64,000 nt of DNA from Ruminococcus_C callidus (GCF_049562855.1 NZ_CP186925.1:2232001-2296000), one strand, 5' to 3'; positions 7,946 to 17,440 are shown, counted from the stretch's first letter. Notes: generated by a model from the letters alone, not told the origin. Made by a program: numbers and translations.

Positions 7946-8662
7946 TTAAAAGTGTGCCTGCAAGCCCGTCAGGTCTTTGATGACTTCTCCGGCAAGGATC
8001 AGCCCCGCCACCGACGGCACAAAGGCACAGCTTCCCGGAACCGGTTTGCCTTTCTCTGTCCATTCCGTCCGCTGCAACGCTGCCGGCAGTTCCTTGGAAT
8101 AGACCACTTTCAGCTTGGGGATCCCCCGCTTTTTCAGTTCCCGCCGCATCACTCTCGCCAGCGGACAGACAGAAGTCTGCATAATATCTGCCACTTCAAA
8201 CGCCGTGGGATCCAGCTTATTGCCGGCACCCATGGCACTGATGATGGGCGTTCCGGCGGCATATGCCTGCTCCACCAGTCCCAGCTTTCCGGAAACCGTA
8301 TCGATCGCGTCCACCACATAGTCATACTGGGTGAAGTCAAAATCCCCTGCGGTTTCCGGCAGGTAGAATTTCTGATGCTTGGTCACGCGGCATTCCGGAT
8401 ACAGCAGCCGGATCCGTTCTTCGGCAGCGTCCACCTTTGCCATGCCAATGGTGGCACGGGTGGCAATGATCTGCCGGTTCAGATTCGATGTGCAAACAGT
8501 ATCGTTGTCGATCAAGTCCAACGCCCCGACACCGCTTCGTGCCAGAGCCTCCACGGTATAGCCGCCAACGCCGCCAATGCCGAATACGGCTACCCGTGCC
8601 TGTGCCAGCCGTTCCATAGCGGCTGTGCCGAAAAGTAATTCTGTTCTGGAAAATGCATTCAT
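7946..8662 (-). CDS. tcdA: tRNA threonylcarbamoyladenosine dehydratase
   Basis: The 238-residue protein belongs to the TcdA (CsdL/YgdL) branch of the ThiF superfamily. It has the ATP-binding VFGIGGVGGYTVEAL near residue 26, then DND and NLNRQI, DAIDTVSGKLGL and MGAGNKLDP. TcdA converts t6A37 of ANN-decoding tRNAs to the cyclic form ct6A using ATP. The start overlaps the stop of the HD-GYP gene by four bases (ATGA), so they are co-transcribed. The TAA stop lies inside the TTAA duplication of the next MITE, and the reading frame was not altered by the insertion. Confidence 0.92.
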   Translation of the reverse strand: MNAFSRTELLFGTAAMERLAQARVAVFGIGGVGGYTVEALARSGVGALDLIDNDTVCTSNLNRQIIATRATIGMAKVDAAEERIRLLYPECRVTKHQKFYLPETAGDFDFTQYDYVVDAIDTVSGKLGLVEQAYAAGTPIISAMGAGNKLDPTAFEVADIMQTSVCPLARVMRRELKKRGIPKLKVVYSKELPAALQRTEWTEKGKPVPGSCAFVPSVAGLILAGEVIKDLTGLQAHF

Positions 8663-10698
8663 ATATGTCTATCCTGATACTTGGTCAAAACTTGACGAAC
8701 TTCTTCTTTATGTGCCAAAAACGTTCCCACAATTTTCGGATCAAAGTGTGTCCCGCTGGATTCCTCCAGAATCCGGAACGCCTTTTCCGCCGGGAACGCT
8801 TCCTTATAAACACGCTTGCTGGTCAGGGCATCAAACACATCGACCACCGCCATGATTCTGGCACAGAGAGGGATCTCCTCGCCGGAAAGATGATACGGAT
8901 AGCCGCTGCCGTCCCATTTCTCGTGGTGGTACAATGCCATTTCCCGTGCCACTTTCAGGTACGAGTCACTTTCAATATCGGTCAGCGTTTTCTCAATGAT
9001 CTCCCCGCCGGAAAGAGTATGGGTCTTAATGACTTCAAATTCATCTTCTGTCAGTCTGCCCGGTTTATTCAGTACCACGTCCGAAATCTTGATCTTTCCG
9101 ATGTCGTGCAGCGGTGCCGCCTTGCACATGCGGTCCTGCATCTCCGGTGTCAGTATTTTTGCATACTCCGGCATTTCCGCCAGATATTTCACCAAAATAC
9201 GCAGATATTCGCTGGTTCGCTTGACATGCTGACCAGTGAAATCATCTCGGGATTCCACCATATCGGCAAAGCTGACGATGATCTTGTTCTGGATTTCCTG
9301 GAGCCGCTGGTTAGAGTCCCGCAGAGATTCCTGCTGCACAAACATCCCCGCACAGCTGTCCAGTGTCAGCACGAACTGATGCATTCTCTGCACCACGTAA
9401 TCAAATGAATTGGCAAACACTACCAGATAACCATACACCATCTGCTGATTGTGCACGGCATAAATGACCACAGGGTCTGTTCTTTCGGTAATGTAGTTCC
9501 AGTCCGGCACCAGCTGCCGCTGCGGAATCTCCTTGACTTCGGTGTTTTCCTCCCCGTAAAAAAAACGGAGTGATGTCACTTCTTCTGTAAACGGTTCAGT
9601 TTCATAAGTATGCCCGTTCTGATCCCCGTGAAAAAAACCTGCATTCATGCAGAGATAGGTATCCGAACGAATATAGTACCGGAGAATCTCATTGACTTTT
9701 TCCACATCCTGTTCAAATGTCAGCTTTGTCAGCATATTGGTCATGGAACGATCGTACTGGGCACTGTTGTTCATGCGGGAATAGATCGAATTCACGGCAA
9801 GACCGACTGCCTTCATGGAAAATTTCCGGCAGCCGCAGGATTCGGAAACATCCAGCGTGTACGGAAAAACATATTCCCGCTTCATTTCTTCTCCTGCATT
9901 GGCACGTTCTATCAGCTTGGAGAGAAAACTGCCGAACCGATCCAGGTTTCTGCGGCAGGTCGTCAGCCGCGGGAAATTATACTGTTCCTGCACAATGCCG
10001 TCGAATCCGGTCACGATCACATCTTCCGGCACACGAATGCCCCGTTCCTCCAGAATTTCACACACGGTGATCGCCATAGAGTCGTTGATGCAGACAATCG
10101 CCTGCGGCAGACCCTCCGGATCGGCAAGAAAGCGTTCCATGACTTCCTGTGTGGGAATACTGTAGAAATTCCCATAGCCAAACCACTTTTCGTCAAACGG
10201 AACGCCGTGCTCTTTCAGCACGTCCCGAAAAATCATTTCCCGTATTTCCGAAGCGGGATTGCCCTTAAAGCCGGCAATGCAGGCGAACTTGGTGACGTGG
10301 TGCTGTTCGATCAGGTGCTTCACCAGATACCGGAACGCATCAGCTTCATCAAACGAGATCCGGATCCCGCCGGAATAGCGTTCTGTCGGTTCTATCAAAA
10401 ATACCGGTTTCCGGTGTTTCTGTGCCGCCGTCAGAATGTCCTCCACGATCGCACGGCATTTCAGACATTGGGTATAGATCAAAACCACATCGATCACCGA
10501 AAAATCCATCAGCTGAAAAATGCTGGCTTCCCCGCGGTCGAACGCCGTATCCCGAAACAGATCTGTTGTGGTATTGAACAACAGGCACCGCCAGTTCTTT
10601 TCCAAAAGCGACTGATACAGCGGGGCTATCATGCTCTGTGTATTTTCGTTTTGTATTTCTGACACACAAAGTGCAGCCACCTTGTATCCATTGATCAT
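8659..10698 (-). CDS. LacI-type sensor fused to an HD-GYP phosphodiesterase
   Basis: The 679-residue protein begins directly with a LacI/periplasmic-binding-like ligand domain (about 1-290: FACIAGF, CINDSMAITV, VIVTGFDG). No DNA-binding helix precedes it, and there is no signal peptide. The domain ends in a SESCGC motif. Residues 300-480 are an unassigned linker, possibly GAF-like. The HD-GYP domain spans about 485-679, with HDIGK at 531-535 and HHEKWDGSGYP from about 591, all key metal residues present. It should hydrolyse cyclic-di-GMP under control of a small cytoplasmic ligand, perhaps a sugar. GGAGG lies eight bases before the start. The same sensor type occurs in the GGDEF protein at 12927. 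Confidence 0.9.
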   Translation of the reverse strand: MINGYKVAALCVSEIQNENTQSMIAPLYQSLLEKNWRCLLFNTTTDLFRDTAFDRGEASIFQLMDFSVIDVVLIYTQCLKCRAIVEDILTAAQKHRKPVFLIEPTERYSGGIRISFDEADAFRYLVKHLIEQHHVTKFACIAGFKGNPASEIREMIFRDVLKEHGVPFDEKWFGYGNFYSIPTQEVMERFLADPEGLPQAIVCINDSMAITVCEILEERGIRVPEDVIVTGFDGIVQEQYNFPRLTTCRRNLDRFGSFLSKLIERANAGEEMKREYVFPYTLDVSESCGCRKFSMKAVGLAVNSIYSRMNNSAQYDRSMTNMLTKLTFEQDVEKVNEILRYYIRSDTYLCMNAGFFHGDQNGHTYETEPFTEEVTSLRFFYGEENTEVKEIPQRQLVPDWNYITERTDPVVIYAVHNQQMVYGYLVVFANSFDYVVQRMHQFVLTLDSCAGMFVQQESLRDSNQRLQEIQNKIIVSFADMVESRDDFTGQHVKRTSEYLRILVKYLAEMPEYAKILTPEMQDRMCKAAPLHDIGKIKISDVVLNKPGRLTEDEFEVIKTHTLSGGEIIEKTLTDIESDSYLKVAREMALYHHEKWDGSGYPYHLSGEEIPLCARIMAVVDVFDALTSKRVYKEAFPAEKAFRILEESSGTHFDPKIVGTFLAHKEEVRQVLTKYQDRHI

Positions 10699-10782
10699 AT
10701 CCTTTTCCTCCGCCGAAAATTCTCCGGACAGCCCTGTGGGCTGTTTCTGTTGTCATTTCTTCCCCATTGCAACGTTTTCTTT

Positions 10783-10811
10783 ATTGTAGCATATTCCAAT
10801 TCTGCTGTCAA
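10783..10811 (-). promoter_or_regulatory. promoter of the HD-GYP/tcdA operon
   Basis: On the minus strand, TTGACA (10811-10806), 17 bases, TACAAT (10788-10783), about 85 bases before the start codon. Confidence 0.78.
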
Positions 10812-10867
10812 TCTGTATTTCCGGAATGTCCGGTGTGTCTGTTTATTTTTTTACAAACACGCAAAAA

Positions 10868-10890
10868 AAGCACTGCATTTCGCAGTGCTT
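10868..10890 (-). terminator. terminator of the nadA-HAD operon
   Basis: A nine-base stem AAGCACTGC/GCAGTGCTT, followed on the minus strand by seven T residues. Confidence 0.82.
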
Positions 10891-10923
10891 CAAAGTTTCT
10901 GTTTTATGCGGGAGCTGGTGTTC

Positions 10924-11592
10924 TTACAGCAGCAATTCCCCCAGTGTTTCCACGCTGTCGGTCACCCAGTCTGCACCATATTGTTCCAGTTCGCCGGCTT
11001 CCGCGTAGCCGTACCGCACCCCGATGCAGGGCACGCGGCATTCCCTTGCCCCGAGGACATCGTGCTTCCGGTCGCCGATCATCACCGTCTGCGGCGGCTC
11101 CTGCTCCGGCAGTCCCAACCGACGCAGTGCCAGACGAATCATGTCCGCCTTGGTTTCGCCCGCCCGATGAATGTCACAGCCAGCCACAGCCGTAAAGTAC
11201 CTGGACAGGTCAAAATGCTCCAGGATCCGGAGCGTATAGACCTCTGGCTTGGAAGTCGCCACCGCCAGCACATAGCCGTGTTCCCGCAGCTTTTCCAGCA
11301 GCTCCGGAATCCCGTCATACACCGCATTTTCCAGCAGCCCTACAGTGGAAAACCGTTTCCGGTACTGTTCCACCGCAAAGGCAGCACGTGCCGGCGGCAT
11401 GCCGCAGAACTCCTGAAAGGAATCCAGCAGCGGCGGTCCGATAAACGGCCGCAGCTTTTCCGCATCCGGCTCCGGTGTACCGCATTGCTCCAGTGCGTAC
11501 TGCACACAGCGGAGAATCCCCTCTGCGGAGTCGGTCAGTGTGCCGTCCAGATCGAACAGCAGATACCGGAGGTCTTTCGGTAACGCTTTCAT
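10924..11592 (-). CDS. HAD-IA family phosphatase (phosphoglycolate phosphatase-like)
   Basis: The 222-residue HAD hydrolase has motif I LLFDLDGTLTDS near residue 12, motif II ATSKP near 112, a Lys in GETKADM, and motif IV MIGDRKHDVLGA near 170. The cap is a four-helix C1 type. Size and motifs fit the Gph/PpaX group, which act on phosphoglycolate, pyrophosphate or nucleotide monophosphates; the substrate cannot be read from sequence. It starts two bases after the stop of nadA and so is co-transcribed with it. A nucleotide-related role (pyridine nucleotide or PRPP by-products) is a reasonable but unproven idea. Confidence 0.88.
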   Translation of the reverse strand: MKALPKDLRYLLFDLDGTLTDSAEGILRCVQYALEQCGTPEPDAEKLRPFIGPPLLDSFQEFCGMPPARAAFAVEQYRKRFSTVGLLENAVYDGIPELLEKLREHGYVLAVATSKPEVYTLRILEHFDLSRYFTAVAGCDIHRAGETKADMIRLALRRLGLPEQEPPQTVMIGDRKHDVLGARECRVPCIGVRYGYAEAGELEQYGADWVTDSVETLGELLL

Positions 11593-11594
11593 GC

Positions 11595-12512
11595 TCAGCC
11601 TCCCAGTGCGATCATGCGGTCAATGCAGCGGCGTGCTTTGGCAATGGTCTTGCTGTCCAGCTGGATCTCCGTGCCCTCGCCGTCTTTCAGAATGTGATAA
11701 ATGTCCATCAGCGTGGTGGACTTCATGTTCTCGCAAATCAGCTTCTTTGCCAGCGGATAGAACCGCTTTTCCGGACAAGCATTTTGCAGCGTTTCCGCAA
11801 TGCTGATCTCTGTGCCGATAATGAATTCCTTTGCGTCCGACTGCATGGCGTAATTTACAATGCCGGAAGTCGAACCGATATAGTCCGCCTGCTCACAGAC
11901 TGCCGGACGGCACTCCGGATGCACCAGCATCAACGCATAGGGGTGTGCTTCTTTTGCCCGACGCACGTCCTTTGCCGTCAGTGCCGCATGGATCGGGCAG
12001 CCGCCCTGCAACAGCTTGATCTTCTTTTCCGGCAGCTGCTGCTGGACAAAGGAACCCAGATTGCAGTCCGGAATAAAGAGGATCTTGTCATTGCTCAGCT
12101 GCGAAACGATCTTGACCGCAGAAGAAGAAGTCACGCAGACATCGCAAATGGTTTTCAGTTCTGCGGTGGTGTTGATGTATGCCACAACGGTATAGTCCGG
12201 ATACTGCATCTTTACAGCACGGATCATCTCTTTATCCATCTGTTCTGCCATAGGACAGCCTGCCGTGGGGTTGGACAGGTATACGTTTTTTTCAGGAGAA
12301 AGGATCTTCACAGTTTCCGCCATGAACCGCACGCCGCACATGAGCACGTTCTTCTGCGGTGTATCTTTTGCCTTCACGCTCAGAGCATAGGAATCTCCGG
12401 TAAAGTCAGCAATTTCCAGAATATCGCTGGTCTGATAGCTGTGTGCCAGAATACAAAAGTCGCGTTCTTTTTTCAGCCGCAGGATCTCCTCTTGAATCTC
12501 ACGTATTTTCAT
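11595..12512 (-). CDS. nadA: quinolinate synthase
   Basis: NadA condenses iminoaspartate and dihydroxyacetone phosphate to quinolinate, an early step of NAD synthesis, with a 4Fe-4S cluster. The protein is 305 residues when started at ATG 12512, which follows AAAGGA; an upstream in-frame start would add 18 residues and lacks a site. Visible marks are the early ILAHSYQ, the cysteines in VLMCGVRF, GGCPIH and HPECR, and the family segment STSGI. No nadB or nadC is adjacent. The pnuC transporter lies 29 kb away. A palindrome in the leader (12588-12599) may be an operator. Confidence 0.93.
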   Translation of the reverse strand: MKIREIQEEILRLKKERDFCILAHSYQTSDILEIADFTGDSYALSVKAKDTPQKNVLMCGVRFMAETVKILSPEKNVYLSNPTAGCPMAEQMDKEMIRAVKMQYPDYTVVAYINTTAELKTICDVCVTSSSAVKIVSQLSNDKILFIPDCNLGSFVQQQLPEKKIKLLQGGCPIHAALTAKDVRRAKEAHPYALMLVHPECRPAVCEQADYIGSTSGIVNYAMQSDAKEFIIGTEISIAETLQNACPEKRFYPLAKKLICENMKSTTLMDIYHILKDGEGTEIQLDSKTIAKARRCIDRMIALGG

Positions 12513-12587
12513 AATCTCAATTCCTTTCGGGACAGTGTACTTCATGCCACAATTTCTCATCTTCAATAAAAAATATGTGATTTATAC

Positions 12588-12599
12588 TTGCATTTGCAA
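12588..12599. promoter_or_regulatory. palindrome in the nadA leader
   Basis: TTGCATTTGCAA is a TTGCA/TGCAA inverted repeat, about 15-25 bases downstream of the likely nadA transcription start. The position suits a repressor site. The regulator is unknown. Confidence 0.35.
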
Positions 12600-12618
12600 A
12601 AATAGATAAACTTATTCT

Positions 12619-12647
12619 AGTATAGCACAACAAATGGAGTTTGTCAA
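12619..12647 (-). promoter_or_regulatory. promoter of nadA-HAD
   Basis: On the minus strand, TTGACA (12647-12642), 17 bases, TATACT (12624-12619). Confidence 0.78.
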
Positions 12648-12800
12648 GATTTTCACAGGATATTTACATAGGAAAATGCTATGTTTTGTTCCTGTAAAAT
12701 ATAGAAGAAAACTGAGAAGAAAACTGGAGGAATTTCAGGCAGTCCTGCAAAGAAACAGAATCCACATTTTTCGCTTCGGAAATTTGTGCAAAAAAGGTAC

Positions 12801-12829
12801 TTCACAAAATGCAAAAAGTATGTTATAAT
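12801..12829 (+). promoter_or_regulatory. promoter of the GGDEF/EAL operon
   Basis: TTCACA (12801-12806), 17 bases, TATAAT (12824-12829), 97 bases before the start codon. The spacer region between this and the divergent nadA promoter holds nothing else I can name. Confidence 0.72.
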
Positions 12830-12926
12830 GATATTATGCATTCCTTGTGCATTTCCAACAGATTCCCAAAGCGATTTCATGCTTCATTTTAACAATTTTA
12901 CTATTCACAGAAAGAAGGCTCTGCCC

Positions 12927-14849
12927 ATGCAAAAAGCGGCACGCATCATTGGTATATGTCTTTCCCGCGTACAGGAAGAATACAGGCTGCAATGTATCAA
13001 AGCATTCAAGCAACATGCTTCTGCAAAAGGATACCGCCTTTTTATATTCAACGCAAAATCCGACTTTTTTCTGCCGCCGACCCCGACAGACTTCGGCGAG
13101 ATGACTGTATACCAGCTGATCCCCTATGATCTGCTGGACGCAATGATCCTCTTTCCGGATACCATTTACAGAGATTCCATTCTGAATGACATTCTGGAGA
13201 ACTGCCGCAGCCGGCAGATCCCAGTACTGACGATCGATAAGGCTCTGGAGGGCTGCATCAATTTCCGGTTCGACTATGCCAACTCGTTTGAAAAACTCTG
13301 CCGCCATGTGGTGGAAGTCCACCACGCCAGAACGCTGTTCATGCTTGCCGGATTTGCAGAAAATAATTTTTCCAATGAACGGATCGCCGCATTTCAGAAA
13401 GTCCTGCAAGAATACGGGCTGTCGCAGGAGAACTGCCGTATTGCATACGGGGATTTCTGGGAAAAGCCTGCAATAGAAGCCATGGAAAAGTGGTTTGTAG
13501 AAGATAAACTGCCGATCCCTGATGCAATTATCTGTGCCAACGACACCATGGCGATTACAGCCAGTCAGTTTCTGCAAAACCTCGGCTATCGGATACCAGA
13601 GGACTGCATCATCACCGGATTTGACGGTATCTCACATGCAAGCTATCACGTGCCGCACCTCACCACCTGCACGCAGGACTATGACACCATGGGACGGCTG
13701 GTCATCGAAGCAGTAGAAAAGCTGTGGCTGGGACAGCCTGTAGAACCTTCCACCGTTGTGGATTTTTACGTGCGGTTCTCCCAGTCCTGCGGCTGTGAGG
13801 CAGTCGGCTCGGTCAATGTCAATACCATTTTGCAGAACGTGCTGAATCAGCTGAAGCTTTCCAACGAACGGCAGGAGCTGACATGTCAGGTACAGTCCGC
13901 TGTCACCAGCATGTCCTCACTGTCGGAACTGCCGGAGATCATTCTGGATAAATTCATCTTCCACACCATAGTCTTTGCCCTGAATGACGACCTGTTCCGT
14001 GCTCCGGAATTCGGCGAGGGAAAACAGAAAAAACAGGCATTCAGTGAAAATGTCAACGTCCTCTGCCAGCGGTACTTCTGGAATCCCGAGGAGCCCTGTG
14101 TGACCTCCCGAAGCACACTGATCCCAGATCTGAACAGGCTGCTGGAACGGGAAGATCCTGTGATCTTCAGTGCCCTGCATTTTCTGGATCTCACTATGGG
14201 CTACTGTGCATTCCAGACGGACATCTCCTATGATTCCTACGAAAAGATCAACAGCTTCATGAATGCCATGGGTTCTGCACTGGGGATCTTCCATTCCCAG
14301 ATGCACACCAAATCCATCAATATGCAGCTGAAAAGCGTCAACAGCGAACTGGAAAAGCTATATGTGCACGACCATATGACCGGACTTCTGAACCGCCGCG
14401 GTTTCTACCGCCAGTTCCGGCAGCAGCTGACGGAGAGCAAGGGAAAGGACATGAGCGTGATCATCATTTCTGCCGATCTGGACGGACTGAAGCACATCAA
14501 CGATACCTACGGACACACCGAGGGCGACAACGCCATCAGCACAGTGGGCAAAGCATTGATGACCAGTGCCATTCAGGGAGAAGTCTGCTCTCGTTTTGGC
14601 GGAGACGAATTCACCGTTGCCGGTGTCATTGCAGACATGGACGACAACTATTTCGAAAGCTTCCGTGAGAGATTCCGTGAGTATCTGCGGCAGTATAATC
14701 AGATTTCCCGCAAACACTATCTGGTGGAATCCAGTATCGGCTTCTGCTTTCAGAAACTGGAAGACGAGATTGATCTGGATCAGATGATCAAAATTGCCGA
14801 CGACCGCATGTATGAGGACAAAGTGCAGCGACGAAAAGCCCGCCGCTGA
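12927..14849 (+). CDS. LacI-type sensor fused to a GGDEF diguanylate cyclase
   Basis: Start ATG 12927 follows AAAGAAGG by about eight bases, giving 640 residues. Residues 1-300 form a LacI-like ligand domain without a DNA-binding helix (ARIIGICLSRVQEEY, CANDTMAITAS, IITGFDG), ending in SQSCGC. A linker with predicted coiled coil runs to about 470. The GGDEF domain follows, with an intact GGDEF at 558-562. The RxxD inhibition site that often precedes it is absent, so product feedback is not expected. It should make cyclic-di-GMP in response to a cytoplasmic ligand. The FIST-EAL gene follows after 25 bases. The sensor is clearly related to that of the HD-GYP protein at 8659-10698. Confidence 0.92.
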   Translation: MQKAARIIGICLSRVQEEYRLQCIKAFKQHASAKGYRLFIFNAKSDFFLPPTPTDFGEMTVYQLIPYDLLDAMILFPDTIYRDSILNDILENCRSRQIPVLTIDKALEGCINFRFDYANSFEKLCRHVVEVHHARTLFMLAGFAENNFSNERIAAFQKVLQEYGLSQENCRIAYGDFWEKPAIEAMEKWFVEDKLPIPDAIICANDTMAITASQFLQNLGYRIPEDCIITGFDGISHASYHVPHLTTCTQDYDTMGRLVIEAVEKLWLGQPVEPSTVVDFYVRFSQSCGCEAVGSVNVNTILQNVLNQLKLSNERQELTCQVQSAVTSMSSLSELPEIILDKFIFHTIVFALNDDLFRAPEFGEGKQKKQAFSENVNVLCQRYFWNPEEPCVTSRSTLIPDLNRLLEREDPVIFSALHFLDLTMGYCAFQTDISYDSYEKINSFMNAMGSALGIFHSQMHTKSINMQLKSVNSELEKLYVHDHMTGLLNRRGFYRQFRQQLTESKGKDMSVIIISADLDGLKHINDTYGHTEGDNAISTVGKALMTSAIQGEVCSRFGGDEFTVAGVIADMDDNYFESFRERFREYLRQYNQISRKHYLVESSIGFCFQKLEDEIDLDQMIKIADDRMYEDKVQRRKARR

Positions 14850-14874
14850 TCTGACAAAAAGGTGGTGACATTTT

Positions 14875-17391
14875 ATGCATGAAAAAGAAATCGTTTCTTC
14901 TGCCCTGCTCTACCGCGATCAGACAGACCTCAAAAATTTTCTGAAGGAACAACGCCGCACAGCTCCGCCGGATTGTTCATGGCTGGTTCTGATACATACC
15001 TGTTGTCACAGTCCCGCCAGTGCCGTCGCGATCGCACAGCACGTGAAAGAAGTTCTTCCCGATGCCGCAGTCCTCGGCACCAGTGCAGCCGCCGTCATTC
15101 ATCACGGCAGCATCTATACGGACCAGTGCCTGCTGCACATCACCCGATTCCGCCGGACACGTCCGGAAATTTTCCGGCTTTCCCTGGACGGCAAAACACC
15201 GGAGGAGCTGGCAGAAGAAGCCGCAGAGAACTTCCCCGCAGACAGCCGTGCCCTGTTTGCATTTTTCACAGATCAGTACATGCACATGCAGCCGTTCCTG
15301 CAACATCTGGAACAGCTGCGGCAGCACATTCCCGCTGCCGGCGGCATGATCAGTGCCAACACATTCGGTGCGTTTTCCTTTGATGAAAGCGGGGTTTATC
15401 CTCACAACGCCGTGTTTGCCGTTCTGTGCGGCACCACGCTACGCACATGGAGCGGTGTAGTTCAGGGGCAGGAAGCATTCGGCGAAACATATACCATTAC
15501 CAAAACCGAGCAGGACAGTATTCTGGAAGTAGACCACCAGCCGGCATCTCAATGGTTTCAGCAGAAGCTGGAGGAGATCTGCCACACTAAGCCCTGTCCG
15601 ATCTGTTCGGAACTGCTGATGCGGTTTCCGCTGGCATTACAGCAGGTGGGTACACAAAGCCAGTTTTTGAGCTATAGTGAACCGCAAAACCGCATACAGA
15701 CCTATTCCAACTGGCTGCCGGCAGGCACACGCTTCCGTATGGCATATCTCAGCCCTCTGACTGCTGTGGCAGAGCTGCGGGAGTGCTGTGCAGAACTGAA
15801 CACCACGCCCTGTCAGACGATCCTTGCCTATCCGGGAACGCTGCACTACTCTGCCATGACAAACTGCACTGCATGGGAACTGCGGGCACTTCGCAGCAGC
15901 CGCATTTGCGGAGCATTTCTGCACGGAGAGATCGCCGCGGCAGAAGAACACAATCAAGTCTATGTGGGAGCTGATACGCTGTTCGGTCTGACAGAATCGG
16001 AACACGACTATCTGCCCATTGACCAGACCCTGCTGGACGATTTACAGGGACTGGATGCCGACTGGCACAACATCGATCAATATCTGGAACATGCACAGCA
16101 GCAAGCAACGATTTCCTCTGCTTCCCGACAGATCATGCAGCAGGAGATCCTGCTTCGCAGCAATACATTTTTAGATAAGGAAACGGAGCTGGAAAATCTC
16201 GTGAAATTCAAGTTCGACGACAAAAAACATCGATACAACAAGATCTGCATGATCTCCATTGAAAAGGGGATCCTGATCTCCGGTCGCCGTGGTTCCAAGG
16301 TATGGAACCAGCTGATGCGGGAAAATATTCAGCAGGTGATCCGTACGCTGCACGACACGGAGCTTTTCTTTTACTGCAACGATAAATGGTCGTTTTTCTT
16401 CACCGCCGAGCCGGAATATCCGGACGATAAATTTCTGGAACAGGCAGAAATGGCGTTCCATGAATGCGGCTATTACTTCTGCAAGGAATTGAACATCACA
16501 GCAGTCAACGCCTTTTATGTTGTCATCGGCGAAACCGATCTGCTGGAAAAGATACAGCTTTGCATGTCTGCCACGGCAGACCACAATGCCCGCTTTTATC
16601 TGTACAACAAGGATAATGCCGAAACCATGAAGCAAATGGACGAAAAGCTGCGTATGACCAACATCATCAGCGATGCCATTTTGTATGACCGCATTGTCCC
16701 CTACTTCCAGCCCATTCGTGACAACCGCACACAGGAGATCACCAAGTATGAAGCCCTGATGCGGCTGTCCGACAAGGATCATAACATCTATGCTCCGGGG
16801 CAGTTTCTGGAAATCGCCAAGGACTATCACCTGTACCTACAGCTTTCCCAGCTGATGATCAAAAAGGTACTGGAACTGTTCCGCGACCGCACAGAAAGTG
16901 TGTTCCTGAACCTGTCCGCCTATGACATCAGTTCCGAAGCCAGCCGTTCCATGCTGTATGAACTGTTGAGTAATCTGCCGCAGGAGGCATGCGGACGCAT
17001 CACCTTTGAAATTCTGGAATCGGAGAAAATCCGCGATTTCAACGAAATGGTGAACTTCCTGAACGAGATCCGCAAGTTTGGCGTGAAAATTGCCATTGAC
17101 GATTTCGGAGCAGGCTTCTCCAATTTCACGGCGATTCTCCGCGTCAATCCGGACTTTATCAAGATCGACGGCGACCTCATCATCAACTGCGATAAGGATC
17201 CGATGAAGCAGCTTTGTTTGCAGGCAATCTCTGACATTGCCAAGGGCATTGATGCGGAACTGATCGCAGAGCACGTGGAAAACAGCGGCGAACAGCAGAC
17301 GGTAGAATCTACCAATATCCAGTATACACAGGGGTACTATTTCTCCAAGCCTTTGCCTTATCAGAATCTGGAGCAGAAGAAAAAGGACTGA
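14875..17391 (+). CDS. FIST sensor plus EAL cyclic-di-GMP phosphodiesterase
   Basis: The 838-residue protein starts with a FIST N/C sensor region (about 30-390; families of this type are thought to bind small ligands such as amino acids). Residues 430-610 look like a GGDEF-type fold that has lost its signature (NDKWSFFF sits where GGDEF would be). The EAL domain follows, with YEALMRL (Glu626), FLNLS, FEILESE, IDDFGAG, FIKIDG, AEHVEN and TQGYYF. All catalytic and metal residues are kept, so it should be active. AAGGTGGTGA lies before the start. It is co-transcribed with the diguanylate cyclase 25 bases upstream, so one operon codes for both making and breaking the signal. Confidence 0.92.
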   Translation: MHEKEIVSSALLYRDQTDLKNFLKEQRRTAPPDCSWLVLIHTCCHSPASAVAIAQHVKEVLPDAAVLGTSAAAVIHHGSIYTDQCLLHITRFRRTRPEIFRLSLDGKTPEELAEEAAENFPADSRALFAFFTDQYMHMQPFLQHLEQLRQHIPAAGGMISANTFGAFSFDESGVYPHNAVFAVLCGTTLRTWSGVVQGQEAFGETYTITKTEQDSILEVDHQPASQWFQQKLEEICHTKPCPICSELLMRFPLALQQVGTQSQFLSYSEPQNRIQTYSNWLPAGTRFRMAYLSPLTAVAELRECCAELNTTPCQTILAYPGTLHYSAMTNCTAWELRALRSSRICGAFLHGEIAAAEEHNQVYVGADTLFGLTESEHDYLPIDQTLLDDLQGLDADWHNIDQYLEHAQQQATISSASRQIMQQEILLRSNTFLDKETELENLVKFKFDDKKHRYNKICMISIEKGILISGRRGSKVWNQLMRENIQQVIRTLHDTELFFYCNDKWSFFFTAEPEYPDDKFLEQAEMAFHECGYYFCKELNITAVNAFYVVIGETDLLEKIQLCMSATADHNARFYLYNKDNAETMKQMDEKLRMTNIISDAILYDRIVPYFQPIRDNRTQEITKYEALMRLSDKDHNIYAPGQFLEIAKDYHLYLQLSQLMIKKVLELFRDRTESVFLNLSAYDISSEASRSMLYELLSNLPQEACGRITFEILESEKIRDFNEMVNFLNEIRKFGVKIAIDDFGAGFSNFTAILRVNPDFIKIDGDLIINCDKDPMKQLCLQAISDIAKGIDAELIAEHVENSGEQQTVESTNIQYTQGYYFSKPLPYQNLEQKKKD

Positions 17392-17440
17392 ACGCATATT
17401 TGACTGCCCTTCGTGTAACACATTGTCTTTTAAAATAGGT

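Noticed and set aside
6989..8662. The two ThiF-family genes as a tandem duplication
   Set aside because: They share only the general E1-like fold. Motifs after the nucleotide loop place one with MoeB/ThiF and the other with TcdA, so they are distant relatives.
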